A DNA stretch of 64,000 bases from Glaciimonas sp. (GCA_012927625.1 JABBOV010000024.1:283982-347981); one strand, 5' to 3'. Shown: positions 56,283 to 64,000, counted from the first letter of the stretch. Notes: generated from the letters alone by a model not told the origin. Program-made: numbers and translations.

Positions 56283-56658
56283 TGCTAACGCAGCCGCCAC
56301 AGCACCAACCACACCAATCGGCCGGCCGTCAGTACTATCGCTATCGATCAAGGAAAGGTCGGCACTGTATTCGGCCTATATGCCTTTACTGAAGAATGCA
56401 GGCATTTTTGTGCCGACCAACAAATCGTATAAGCTGGGCGACGAGATTTATCTGATCCTGTCGCTGATGGACGATCCGAACAAATATCCAATTGCCGGCA
56501 AGGTGGCATGGGTTACGCCGGCCAATGCGCAGAACAACAAGGCACAGGGTATCGGCGTGCATTTTCCAGACGACGAAAGCGGCAAGCGCGTCAAACATTC
56601 CATTGAGGTGTTGCTAGGGTCAGCCTTGCATTCGACCCGCGCCACGCACACCTTATAA
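56275..56658 (+). CDS. pilZ: PilZ-domain protein
   Basis: A 127-aa type IV pilus biogenesis-type PilZ protein. RPSVLSLSIKERSALYSAYM followed by PLLKNAGIFVPTNKSYKLGD is the P. aeruginosa PilZ-like start, and GIGVHFPDDESGKRV the conserved end. It lacks the RxxxR...DxSxxG c-di-GMP pattern, as does genuine PilZ, so it likely acts through protein partners (PilB/FimX). It overlaps holB, a conserved pairing. Confidence 0.9.
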   Translation: MNDANAAATAPTTPIGRPSVLSLSIKERSALYSAYMPLLKNAGIFVPTNKSYKLGDEIYLILSLMDDPNKYPIAGKVAWVTPANAQNNKAQGIGVHFPDDESGKRVKHSIEVLLGSALHSTRATHTL

Positions 56659-56679
56659 AATTTTCCATAAAACTTTCAA

Positions 56680-57192
56680 ATGCCTTATACCTATCGCCCG
56701 GCTCGCCTTGGGGACTTGCCAGCCATCGTCGCCATTTACAATTCGACCGTCGCATCACGCATGGTCACGGCCGATACCGAGCCGGTCAGTGTCGCATCGC
56801 GCCACGCCTGGTTTGCTGAACATACGCCGGAAAAACGTCCGCTATGGGTAGTTGAATCAGCATCCGGCAACAACACAGACAACATTCTAGGCTGGCTATC
56901 CTATTCGAATTTTTACGGCAGACCCGCGTATGCCGGCACCGCTGAACTTTCGATTTATTTACATCAGGACGCTCGCGGCAAAGGATTGGGCAGTTATCTG
57001 CTGTCGCAAGCAATTGCCGTTGCGCCGGAAGTCGGAGTACACACCTTGCTCGGCTTCATCTTTGGTCACAACCTGGCGAGCCTGAAATTGTTCGAGGGCT
57101 TCGGTTTTGTTCGCTGGGCCTTGTTGCCGGGTGTTGCAACGCTGGACGGCGTTGAACGCGACTTGATCATTCTGGGCAAGCGGGTAGGGTAA
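56680..57192 (+). CDS. GNAT N-acetyltransferase (phosphinothricin-acetyltransferase-like)
   Basis: A 170-aa acetyltransferase with the PAT/YncA pattern: RPARLGDLPAIVAIYNSTVA, ADTEPVSVASRHAWFAEHTP, TAELSIYLHQDARGKGLGSY (acetyl-CoA loop) and GHNLASLKLFEGFGF. Members acetylate amino-acid analogues such as methionine sulfoximine. The physiological substrate is unknown. It follows pilZ by 21 bp. Confidence 0.85.
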   Translation: MPYTYRPARLGDLPAIVAIYNSTVASRMVTADTEPVSVASRHAWFAEHTPEKRPLWVVESASGNNTDNILGWLSYSNFYGRPAYAGTAELSIYLHQDARGKGLGSYLLSQAIAVAPEVGVHTLLGFIFGHNLASLKLFEGFGFVRWALLPGVATLDGVERDLIILGKRVG

Positions 57193-57229
57193 ATTTGTTT
57201 TACGAACTATTCCAGTAACGAGAGGAATG

Positions 57230-57832
57230 ATGAACCACATCGAAGCTTTCAACCGCATCCTGTTTTTGCAGATTAACGGTGGCGATGGCACGCCGACATG
57301 GCTGATACAAATCGCCATTGGTATCGCTGATGACCTGATCTATCTGATTCCGTTGCTTTTGCTAGGCATGTGGCTGTGGGGCGACGGCACGCGTCGCAAT
57401 CAGGCGATCAAGGCGTGCCTGGTCACCCTGTTGGCGCTTGGTGCAAATCAAGTGATCAGCTTAGTATGGCAGCATCCGCGACCATTCATGATCGGACTCG
57501 GCCACGCCTGGATACCTCACGCGGCCGATTCCTCTTTCCCCAGCGATCACATGACCGTGTTTGCCGGCATCGGCCTGACCTTGCTGTTCGGTGGCGCGTT
57601 TCGACTGGCCGCGGCCGTCTTAACAGCAAGTTTTGCGATTGCCTGGGCGCGGGTGTTCCTAGGAGTGCATTTCCCGTTGGACATGATAGGAGCCGTCGCG
57701 GTGGCCGGTGTGGCTGCTGTCGTTGTCGCGCCACTTTGGCACATGGCTGGCGGCACGCTTACCAGCCTGGCTGAGCGGCTGTACCGGGTGGTCTTGGCGC
57801 GACCAATTGCTTCTGGATGGGTTCGGCGCTAA
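57230..57832 (+). CDS. PAP2-family undecaprenyl-diphosphatase-like phosphatase
   Basis: A 200-aa inner-membrane lipid phosphatase. The three PAP2 motifs are present: QVISLVWQHPRPF, FPSDHMTVFAGIG and ARVFLGVHFPLDMIGA with the catalytic His pair. It is like BcrC/YbjG, which recycle undecaprenyl pyrophosphate. Two adjacent ATG codons (57227, 57230) are possible; 57230 gives better spacing from GAGAGGA. Confidence 0.83.
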   Translation: MNHIEAFNRILFLQINGGDGTPTWLIQIAIGIADDLIYLIPLLLLGMWLWGDGTRRNQAIKACLVTLLALGANQVISLVWQHPRPFMIGLGHAWIPHAADSSFPSDHMTVFAGIGLTLLFGGAFRLAAAVLTASFAIAWARVFLGVHFPLDMIGAVAVAGVAAVVVAPLWHMAGGTLTSLAERLYRVVLARPIASGWVRR

Positions 57833-57839
57833 CCATGCA

Positions 57840-58373
57840 ATGTCACGCATTACTGAAAATGTACTGAAAATGGCGGGCCTTAAAAAACTATTTGACGAAA
57901 AGAACGTACACGTCGTTTTTGAGATCAGCCTTATGCTCAAAGGCGCGTTTGCGCTGGCGGAAATCGCCGCCAGTATTTTCGTCTACTTTGTTAGCAGGCA
58001 ATTCCTGCTCGACCTGGTGCACGCCATCACACAGACGGAATTGACGGAGGACTCTCGCGACTTCGTTGCCAATTATCTGCTCCATGCCGCGCAAGGTTTG
58101 TCCATTAGCAGCCAACACTTCACAGCCTTTTATTTGCTCAGCCACGGCGTAATCAAACTCTGGCTTATCATCGGTCTGTGGCGAAAAAAGTTGGGGTACT
58201 ATCCAACCGCCATCGCTATTTTTGGCTTGTTCATTCTCTATCAAGTGTACCGATACAGCTTTACGCACGCATTATCGTTGCTGCTCATCACAGCATTGGA
58301 TGTCGTCGTCATTGGATTGACATGGTTTGAGTACCAGCATTTGCGGCGCATCTTGCCCAATGGCCTGAATTAG
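57840..58373 (+). CDS. DUF2127 membrane protein
   Basis: A 177-aa protein with four hydrophobic segments. LHEVFEISLxLKG-like VVFEISLMLKGAFALAEIAA, FYLLSHGVIKLWLIIGLWRK, YPTAIAIFGLFILYQVYRYS and ALDVVVIGLTWFEYQHLRR are the DUF2127 blocks. Function unknown. It starts 8 bp after the PAP2 gene; ATG 57870 is an alternative start nearer the family's usual MAGLKKLFDE. Confidence 0.8.
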   Translation: MSRITENVLKMAGLKKLFDEKNVHVVFEISLMLKGAFALAEIAASIFVYFVSRQFLLDLVHAITQTELTEDSRDFVANYLLHAAQGLSISSQHFTAFYLLSHGVIKLWLIIGLWRKKLGYYPTAIAIFGLFILYQVYRYSFTHALSLLLITALDVVVIGLTWFEYQHLRRILPNGLN

Positions 58374-58485
58374 CTTGCAGCAGAGCAGGAGGCTAGCCCA
58401 GGCTTAGCGTACGATTTTTTCCATTTCGTGAGTTGCCCCCATCCGGCGGTAATGTTGGATTTTGCTGCGTTTAGCGCCAACTAAC

Positions 58486-58546
58486 GGGGTATTTTTTAAC
58501 TATGCATATAAATTATGCGTAAAATCATATTTTTTTGCCATACCCC
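58486..58546 (-). repeat. AT-rich 70-bp intergenic repeat, copy 8 of 8 (shortened)
   Basis: On the minus strand: GGGGTATGGC, ACGCAT at offset 27, AAAAAATACC at offset 50. It ends at about 62 bp, lacking the final GTAT. It lies before tatD. Confidence 0.7.
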
Positions 58547-58596
58547 CTATTTTTTCAAATTATCCAGATTCTGCAGGAAACGCGTAAAGCCACACT

Positions 58597-59382
58597 ATGT
58601 ACATCGATTCCCATTGCCACATCAATTTCCCTGAGCTCGCAGCCAGGATGCCCGAGGTTCTGGCCCGCATGGCCGAAAACCATGTTACGCATGCGCTGTG
58701 TGTGAGCGTAGATCTGCCGGACTTTCCGCAAGTGCTGGCGCTGGCCGAACAATATCCGCACATTTATGCTTCGGTTGGCGTGCATCCCGATTATGAAGAC
58801 ACGCCGGAACCGAGCGTCGAACAACTGCTTGCGCTGTCGCAGCACCCTAAAGTCATCGCCATTGGCGAAACCGGGCTCGATTATTTCCGGCTGAAAGGAG
58901 ACCTGGAATGGCAGCGGGAACGCTTTCGCACCCATATCCGCGCCTCCAGAACGAGCGGCAAACCGCTCATCATTCACACTCGCGCCGCCTCCCTCGATAC
59001 GATACGAATCATGCAGGAAGAGGGTGCAGGTAATTTGGACGGGGCAGGCGGGGCTGCAGGCGTCATGCATTGTTTTACCGAATCATTGGAAGTTGCGGAA
59101 GCGGCTATGGCGATGGGGTTTTACATTTCGTTTTCCGGCATCGTCACTTTCAAAAGCGCCAGGGAATTACAGGCAGTGGCTCGTCTGGTGCCGCTGGAAC
59201 GCATTCTGATCGAGACCGATTCACCCTATCTGGCGCCAGTGCCGCATCGCGGCAAGATGAATGAGCCAGGCTTCGTCATGCATGTGGCAGAATATCTGGC
59301 CGATCTGAAGGGCGTACCGCTGGCGCAAGTTGCGCAACAAACCAGCGATAATTTTTTCAATTTATTCAATGTCATACGCTGA
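58597..59382 (+). CDS. tatD: TatD-family metal-dependent DNase
   Basis: A 261-aa TIM-barrel hydrolase with MYIDSHCHINF (His pair), GETGLDYF (metal Glu), IIHTRAA, MHCFTES and ILIETDSPYLAPVPHRGKMN (catalytic Asp). TatD proteins are 3'-5' exonucleases acting on DNA, linked to repair and apoptosis-like degradation. TatD or YcfH/YjjV subtype is not separable here; the genomic position after holB-pilZ is usual for YcfH in beta-proteobacteria. Confidence 0.93.
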   Translation: MYIDSHCHINFPELAARMPEVLARMAENHVTHALCVSVDLPDFPQVLALAEQYPHIYASVGVHPDYEDTPEPSVEQLLALSQHPKVIAIGETGLDYFRLKGDLEWQRERFRTHIRASRTSGKPLIIHTRAASLDTIRIMQEEGAGNLDGAGGAAGVMHCFTESLEVAEAAMAMGFYISFSGIVTFKSARELQAVARLVPLERILIETDSPYLAPVPHRGKMNEPGFVMHVAEYLADLKGVPLAQVAQQTSDNFFNLFNVIR

Positions 59383-59389
59383 ATTCATC

Positions 59390-60151
59390 ATGTCAATTAT
59401 TAAAAGTAATTTGGGAAGTGCTGTCAGCCGAATCTTCAGCCGGATTCTCAGCCGGATTCTCAGCCGGATTCTCAGCCAAAAATTGCGCTTGGCCGCGCTT
59501 GCCGGCTCGATTGCAGCGCTGGTATTGATTGCGACGCCGGCCTTTGCCGACTCCTATACCGATTTTTTCCGCGCTGTGGGCAACGATAATGCGGGCGAAG
59601 TATCTTCTTTGCTTCAGCGCGGTTTCGACCCCAACACCATTGAAGCCAAACGCGGCGATACCGGCTTGATGCTGGCGATTCAGGGCGGCTCTAAAAAAGT
59701 CATCGAAGTGTTGATCGATGCGCGCAACATCGACTATGAAGCCCGCGCATTCAATGGCAACACAGCTCTCATGCTGGCATCCTACAAAGAGTTGCCGCGG
59801 GTGGTGCAAACGCTGCTGGACAAAGGGGCCGAGGTCAACCGCCCCGGTTGGACCGCGCTGCATTACGCGGCAACAGTGGGTAATAACGATATCGTGCGGC
59901 TGCTGCTGGATAAATTCGCCTACATCGACGCCGCATCGCCGAACGGCACCACGCCGGTGATGATGGCGGCACGTTCCGGCCATATTCTGACGGTCAAATT
60001 ATTGCTTGATGAAGGAGCCGATGCCACGCTGAAAAATCAACTAGGCATGAGCGCGATTGATTTCGCGATCAAATTCGGTCACAAGGACATTGCCGAAGGA
60101 TTGCAATACCGGCTTGAAAAAGCTGGCAATCTGCAGCCTGCAGGCAAATAA
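59390..60151 (+). CDS. Exported ankyrin-repeat protein
   Basis: A 253-aa protein with an N-terminal signal region (hydrophobic LAALAGSIAALVLIATPAFA, cleavage near AFA-D) and four or five ankyrin repeats: GDTGLMLAIQGGSKKVIEVL, NTALMLASYKELPRVVQTLL, WTALHYAATVGNNDIVRLLL, TTPVMMAARSGHILTVKLLL and a final GMSAIDFAIKFGHKDIAEGL. It acts by protein binding, probably in the periplasm. The start has a 12-bp tandem DNA repeat (59425-59472). It follows tatD by 7 bp. Confidence 0.87.
   Translation: MSIIKSNLGSAVSRIFSRILSRILSRILSQKLRLAALAGSIAALVLIATPAFADSYTDFFRAVGNDNAGEVSSLLQRGFDPNTIEAKRGDTGLMLAIQGGSKKVIEVLIDARNIDYEARAFNGNTALMLASYKELPRVVQTLLDKGAEVNRPGWTALHYAATVGNNDIVRLLLDKFAYIDAASPNGTTPVMMAARSGHILTVKLLLDEGADATLKNQLGMSAIDFAIKFGHKDIAEGLQYRLEKAGNLQPAGK
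59425..59472 (+). repeat. 12-bp tandem repeat in the ankyrin signal region
   Basis: Four units of CAGCCGGATTCT (the first reads CAGCCGAATCTT), followed by the start of a fifth. They keep frame and encode SRIF-SRIL-SRIL-SRIL, adding Arg residues before the hydrophobic core. Confidence 0.9.
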
Positions 60152-60315
60152 TGCATTTGCGTTGGAGCGCTTCAATATACCAGCAGCCACCGTGTTTTCC
60201 TTAATACACACTTTTATCAGATCGATTCCATGCGTTTGCAATTTTATAGTAGTGCGCTGCCGTTGTTGCCAATTTTGCAGCGCCAAGTTTTTCTCTGCCT
60301 GCACAAGACGTTGCA

Positions 60316-61437
60316 ATGAGCAACCATCCCATCATTTGTTGGAGTGAGGAGGGCGAAGAACGCAGTGCGCGCTGGCATTCAGAAAGCGCAGCACCGGCAC
60401 CCAGGCGCGTGCTGATTGCCGATGACCGCATGGCGGCCGATACCGCCTATCGTCTGGCTTGTGAAGGCAACGCATTATTGTGGCGCGGCGATTTTCAAAA
60501 TGCGCGCCAGTTATTGCAAGCGCTTGCGCGGCGAACCGACCGCAAGCCGCGCAAATCGTCCGAAGTGCCGAGTGTAGCCTTTCATCTGCACCGTCAGGCG
60601 CAAGCCCAGCGCGCCCGCACACTGGCTATGCTGTTGTTGCCGCTAGATGCGGATTACCAAATCCCGCTGCGACGCGCACCCGATGTGCAGCAAGCTTGCA
60701 TGGAAGCCTATGGCCCGGGCAAAGTCGCTTCGGTGATTTCGCTGCGCGAGTTGCTGGGATTGATCGGGGCTCATGAATGGCGCAAAAAAGGGGTTGAAAT
60801 TCCGGCTCTGGACGAGCGCATCCATCCGCATTACGGCGTATTTTCCCCACTACGCGGCGAATATGTGGCGCTGGTAGCTGAAGCGCCTCTGCCATCCCTG
60901 GAGCTGGCTTTCGATATCGGTACCGGTAGCGGCGTACTGGCCGCAGTGCTGGCGCGGCGCGGCGTCAAGCGTATCATCGCCACCGACCAGGATCCGCGTG
61001 CGCTGGCCTGCGCCGGTGAAAACATCACCCGGCTCGGGCTGGCCGGGCAAGTCGAAGTGCTAAAGGCAGACCTGTTCCCCACCGGCCGCGCATCGTTGAT
61101 CGTGTGTAATCCGCCGTGGTTGCCGGCGCGCCCCAGCGCATCCATCGAATCTGCGATATACGACCCCGACAGCCGCATGCTGTATGGATTCCTGAATGGT
61201 TTGGCAGCGCATCTGGAACCGGGCGGGGAAGGCTGGCTCATTCTCTCCGATCTGGCCGAGCATCTGGGCTTGCGTACCCGCGCCGATTTGCTTGCCGCCT
61301 TTGATCGGGCAGGATTGAAAATTGTGGCTAGAGCCGACATCAGGCCGCACCACCCGCGCGCCAGCGACGCGACCGATCCGCTCCACCAAGCGCGCGCTGC
61401 AGAATTGACGTCGCTATGGCGTCTTGCAATCGATTGA
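60316..61437 (+). CDS. Class I SAM-dependent methyltransferase (NPPW-type)
   Basis: A 373-aa methyltransferase. AFDIGTGSGVLAAVLARRG is motif I and ATDQDPRALACAGENITRLG motif II, with LIVCNPPWLPARPS as motif IV. NPP[YW] is the mark of N5-glutamine, 16S rRNA guanine-N2 and related methyltransferases. An N-terminal domain of about 180 aa precedes it. It is not PrmC (shorter) and its target is unknown. Confidence 0.83.
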   Translation: MSNHPIICWSEEGEERSARWHSESAAPAPRRVLIADDRMAADTAYRLACEGNALLWRGDFQNARQLLQALARRTDRKPRKSSEVPSVAFHLHRQAQAQRARTLAMLLLPLDADYQIPLRRAPDVQQACMEAYGPGKVASVISLRELLGLIGAHEWRKKGVEIPALDERIHPHYGVFSPLRGEYVALVAEAPLPSLELAFDIGTGSGVLAAVLARRGVKRIIATDQDPRALACAGENITRLGLAGQVEVLKADLFPTGRASLIVCNPPWLPARPSASIESAIYDPDSRMLYGFLNGLAAHLEPGGEGWLILSDLAEHLGLRTRADLLAAFDRAGLKIVARADIRPHHPRASDATDPLHQARAAELTSLWRLAID

Positions 61438-61804
61438 CTCAAGGCCTGTCCCAAACTGCGTTAATGGCGCGTTTCATACTTAACAGTGCTAAGCCAATGC
61501 CTGATCCGTTGAATTTCCAACTGTCTGAGAAGCGTTACAAAACAATAGTGACGGTGTAATTCTTTCACTGCCCTTACATGCAATTTTGCTGACAAAGTAG
61601 CTGGAGACAGGTATTGAGGACGTTGTTGTATGGATATCCAGAAGGCGAGTTGAGTTGAGGTGTTGTGCTACTGGCACTTATGTCGCCTAGAAAAATTTCG
61701 CGCTGACAGCTGTGCGTAATGCGCCAGCCCGGCTACGGGTCTCCGGGTCTCCGGGTCTCCGGTAATATGGGTAAACTTCAGCAATGCCTGCTACGTAACA
61801 CCTG
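61438..61804. other. Intergenic region with an 8-bp tandem repeat
   Basis: 367 bp without a supportable gene. It contains CGGGTCTC repeated three times and a partial fourth (61736-61762), and is otherwise unremarkable. Confidence 0.5.
61736..61762. repeat. 8-bp tandem repeat CGGGTCTC
   Basis: Three consecutive copies plus CGG, in the non-coding stretch downstream of the BoxR-like gene. A slippage-prone site of no known role. Confidence 0.8.
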
Positions 61805-62731
61805 CTAAGTGCCATGCGCAAGGGTGGGTGCCGCAATATTCGATTTCAGTGCATCGTTGAGTTCTTCCAGGCTTTGCTGGATGCTTTTGCCGGAGGTATC
61901 AAGCGTAATATCGGCCCTGCCATATAGTGACGCTCGTCCTTGCAGGATGCGTCGCAAATCTTCCATCGCCTCGTTATTGTCATCCATCGGCCGGTGGTCG
62001 CCTTGGGCGATGACGCGCGCCATGTGCTCTTCGGGCGATGTTTTCAGCCAGGCGACGATGCAGGACGACAGCAGCAGTTCAAAGGTTGCGGGTTCGGCCA
62101 CCAAGCCGCCCGGGACTTCGATTACCGCGCGCTTGTATTTCGAAATCGCCGTTTCCAGCGCGCGCCGTTCATAGCGGCGGTAGCCGGATTGTCCATACAG
62201 CGAAAATATTTCGCTCATTGAAGTGCCGGCTTCGCGCTCGATTTCCTGGCTCAACCTAATGAATGGAACCCCAAGCCGTTTCGCCAGCAGTGGGCCCAGC
62301 GTTGATTTGCCGCCGCCGCGCAAACCGATTAGTGCGATTCGTTCGCGGCGGTCTTGTGCATGCAAGTTGCCGAACTCGGCGAACAATAGCTCCCATACTC
62401 GTTGCAATTGCTGCGCATCGAGCCGCACCAGAAATTCGTTCAGTAGTTTGAGCTCGACTGGAGTGTCTTCTTCCTGCAGCAAGTCGGTCAGCGGAGTGGC
62501 CAATGCATGTGCGATCTGGCGCAGTAGGTTAATTGAGATATTGCCTTGCCCCATTTCCAGTTGCGCCAGATAGCGCTCGGAAACTTTCGAATCGCGGGCC
62601 AGGATTTTGCGGGTCATGCCGCGCCGGGCCCGTATGGTGCGGACGCGCTCACCCAACTTGGTCAGGTAATTGGTTTCCAGTCTGGCTGTTTCCTCTAGAG
62701 TCGGCGAGTCCAGAATATCGAAATCGTCCAT
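61805..62731 (-). CDS. boxR: BoxR/BzdR-like regulator (HTH plus shikimate-kinase-like domain)
   Basis: A 308-aa regulator. An XRE helix-turn-helix (about 22-85, RTIRARRGMTRKILARDSKV and SERYLAQLEMGQGNISINLL) is joined to a shikimate-kinase-like domain with P-loop GLRGGGKST (Lys142). In BzdR and BoxR this domain binds benzoyl-CoA and the protein represses aromatic-acid degradation genes. No benzoyl-CoA pathway gene remains in the window except a remnant ligase about 350 bp away, so the regulator may be orphaned or control genes elsewhere. Confidence 0.85.
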   Translation of the reverse strand: MDDFDILDSPTLEETARLETNYLTKLGERVRTIRARRGMTRKILARDSKVSERYLAQLEMGQGNISINLLRQIAHALATPLTDLLQEEDTPVELKLLNEFLVRLDAQQLQRVWELLFAEFGNLHAQDRRERIALIGLRGGGKSTLGPLLAKRLGVPFIRLSQEIEREAGTSMSEIFSLYGQSGYRRYERRALETAISKYKRAVIEVPGGLVAEPATFELLLSSCIVAWLKTSPEEHMARVIAQGDHRPMDDNNEAMEDLRRILQGRASLYGRADITLDTSGKSIQQSLEELNDALKSNIAAPTLAHGT

Positions 62732-63061
62732 TTAATCTCAGCCCAATCCAGTTAGTTAAACAGAAACGTCAGTCCCTGCAATGCACTGTATTTCAGAGCG
62801 GCGCCCATTTTATCAAAAATGACTAGGATCGACGGCTGTCGCTTGTGCTTGATCATGTCTGCCAAGCAGTAAAACATGCAACAAAAATCATGTAAACTTA
62901 AATTAAGTATTATGTTGCTTATATTAACTAGAATATAAGCAATTTATTATTATAATATGTGAACCATAGTGCATAAAACGACATCATGGAATGACATCAT
63001 GGGCAAAGTGATAGTTTAATCTGAGGAGGGACAAATACAGTGTGCGATTGATCCGAATTCT
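62732..63061. other. AT-rich region between the BoxR-like gene and the ligase remnant
   Basis: No gene seen. It probably holds the BoxR-like gene promoter. It contains the dyad at 62915-62942 and a direct repeat GACATCATGG (twice, near 62980-63003). Confidence 0.5.
62915..62942. promoter_or_regulatory. 11-bp perfect inverted repeat
   Basis: TTGCTTATATT-AACTAG-AATATAAGCAA. It lies between the BoxR-like gene and the ligase remnant. It may be an operator or a stem-loop; it lacks the TGCA boxes I associate with BoxR/BzdR sites. Confidence 0.5.
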
Positions 63062-63193
63062 GGCCGGGGCGCTCTGCCTGTCAGCCCATTTCCCTATCCT
63101 TACAATGCGGCAGTCGACCTGATCGAGCGTAACCTTACGGCTGGCCGAGGGCCAAAGATAGAGGTGGTTCGGGAAATTCAGACAGACGGCTAA
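63062..63193 (+). pseudogene. N-terminal remnant of an aryl-CoA (benzoate-CoA) ligase
   Basis: A frame without a start codon encodes PFPYPYNAAVDLIERNLTAG followed by RGPKI. This resembles the start of benzoate-CoA ligase family proteins (N-A-A-x-x-L-I-x-R-N...AGRG-K). It then diverges and stops at 63191-63193, next to an IS3-family element. The open frame begins after a TAA at 63017. With the adjacent BoxR-like gene it suggests a lost benzoate locus. The match is short, so the call is tentative. Confidence 0.4.
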
Positions 63194-63244
63194 GTGGAAA
63201 TTCTGCTCAAATGAGAAAGCGCAATGCGCGCATCAGGAGCAGAA

Positions 63245-63553
63245 ATGAAACGTACCAGAAGGAATCACACTGCGGTATTCAAGGCGAAAGTTGCCCTTGC
63301 GGCAATCAAGGGCGAGAAGACGCTGGCCGAGCTGAGCACGCAGTATGACGTGCATGTGAACCAGATCACACAATGGAAATCGGAACTGGTCAGCCGATCC
63401 ACCGAGATTTTTACCACCGCGGCAGAACGCAAGGAAGTCGCCGGTGGGCCGGACCTCGGATCGTTGCATGCCAAGATCGGCCAACAGGCGATGGAGATTG
63501 ATTTTTTGGCAGTCGCGCTCGGTCGCATGGACGGTGCGAGCGCAAAGAAATGA
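63245..63553 (+). CDS. IS3-family transposase OrfA
   Basis: A 102-aa DNA-binding subunit: MKRTRRNHTAVFKAKVALAA followed by LAELSTQYDVHVNQITQWKS is the IS3 helix-turn-helix, with a leucine-rich region near the end. ATG 63245 follows CAGGAGCAGAA. It overlaps orfB near an A-rich stretch (GCAAAGAAATGA), where a -1 frameshift could make the OrfAB fusion. Confidence 0.9.
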   Translation: MKRTRRNHTAVFKAKVALAAIKGEKTLAELSTQYDVHVNQITQWKSELVSRSTEIFTTAAERKEVAGGPDLGSLHAKIGQQAMEIDFLAVALGRMDGASAKK

Positions 63554-64000
63554 TCCACAAATCACACGCTTTGTCTGTGATGCGCCAGGCCGAATTGCTG
63601 GGCCTGTCGCGCTCGAACGTCTATTACCTGCCGCAAGCAGTGTCACAGTCGGATCTGGCACTGATGCACCGCATGGATGCGCTGCATCTCGAGTATCCCT
63701 TCGCCGGCGCCCGGATGCTGCGCGACATGCTCGGGCTCGAAGGCTTGGTGGTGGGCCGCCGGCATGTGGGCACGCTGATGGCAAAGATGGGAATCGAAGC
63801 CATCTACCGCAAGCGCAACACCAGCAAGCCGCATCCGGAACACCGGATCTATCCCTACCTGCTGCGCGATATGGTCATAGATAGGCCGAATCAGGTCTGG
63901 ACCACGGATTTGACCTATATTCCGATGCGGCGCGGATTTGTCTACCTGGTCGCCATCGTCGACTGGGCCACGCGCAAGGTGCTCGCGCATCAGGTGTCAA
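63550..64000 (+). CDS. IS3-family transposase OrfB (partial)
   Basis: Runs off the window end after about 150 residues. The N-terminal region MRQAELLGLSRSNVYYLPQA and the HTH_21-like segment YPFAGARMLRDML precede the rve integrase domain (PNQVWTTDLTYIPM, holding the first catalytic Asp, and IVDWATRKVL). The remaining D and E residues lie outside. ATG 63550 overlaps the orfA stop by 4 bp. Confidence 0.9.
   Translation, partial: MIHKSHALSVMRQAELLGLSRSNVYYLPQAVSQSDLALMHRMDALHLEYPFAGARMLRDMLGLEGLVVGRRHVGTLMAKMGIEAIYRKRNTSKPHPEHRIYPYLLRDMVIDRPNQVWTTDLTYIPMRRGFVYLVAIVDWATRKVLAHQVS

Larger units (their letters stand above)
63200..64000 (+). mobile_element. IS3-family insertion sequence (right end beyond the window)
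   Basis: Contains overlapping orfA and orfB in the usual IS3 arrangement. The left boundary is not fixed; the element begins somewhere between the end of ligase homology (about 63160) and orfA. No terminal repeat can be verified because the other end lies outside. Confidence 0.75.

Noticed and set aside
61489..61677. 62-codon minus-strand frame downstream of the BoxR-like gene
   Set aside because: No ribosome site and no recognisable domain; base composition looks non-coding.

Overview
The window looks like a chromosomal segment of a Gram-negative betaproteobacterium, most likely Burkholderiales and perhaps close to Oxalobacteraceae. The evidence is gene content and order: mltG-tmk-holB-pilZ followed by tatD and an ankyrin protein, bolA-yciB-msrB-selO, a LivKHMGF transporter with a CoA ligase, and a BoxR-type regulator. 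The genus is not certain. No rRNA, tRNA or CRISPR array was recognised.

Bases 1-15700 are an accessory, partly decayed island. It carries the GH94 half of a cyclic beta-1,2-glucan synthase, a tightly overlapping operon gnd-zwf-HAD-tal that ends in a truncated IolC/DUF2090-like gene, and a cadA/cadR metal-efflux pair followed by a Tn3-family terminal repeat. A GH144-like glucanase, a two-component system broken in both genes, and a small DUF2945 protein follow. Sugar-polymer breakdown feeding the oxidative pentose phosphate pathway is a reasonable reading.

Bases 15700-31640 hold a 4-hydroxybutyrate/acetyl-CoA-type CoA-transferase, a resolvase remnant and a D-amino-acid dehydrogenase. A four-gene set (YdjC-type deacetylase, GtrA, GT2, ArnT-like GT39) suggests aminosugar transfer onto lipid A or another envelope glycan. 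Housekeeping genes follow: purL, a parvulin, bolA, yciB, msrB and selO.

Bases 31640-50800 form a fatty-acyl or related acyl-CoA catabolism region: acyl-CoA ligase, branched-chain-type ABC transporter, FadB-like bifunctional enzyme, thiolase, two SDRs, a PaaI thioesterase and a GST-like protein. DUF1345, PPi-dependent phosphofructokinase and MHS-transporter genes lie between them on the other strand. Three promoters share an ACG-NN-CGTTC motif (in either orientation), which suggests one fatty-acid regulator.

Bases 50800-61440 are housekeeping (YjfB, NRDE, DUF4936, ygfZ, mltG, tmk, holB, pilZ, GNAT, PAP2, DUF2127, tatD, ankyrin, methyltransferase). The right end has a BoxR-like regulator facing a remnant of an aryl-CoA ligase that is cut short beside an IS3-family element, which looks like a lost benzoyl-CoA locus.

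The most novel observations are in non-coding DNA. A 62-71 bp AT-rich repeat family occurs in eight intergenic copies with fixed internal spacing. A second family has terminal inverted repeats (two copies, one with an apparent 8-bp target duplication). No complete new defence or mobile system was found.
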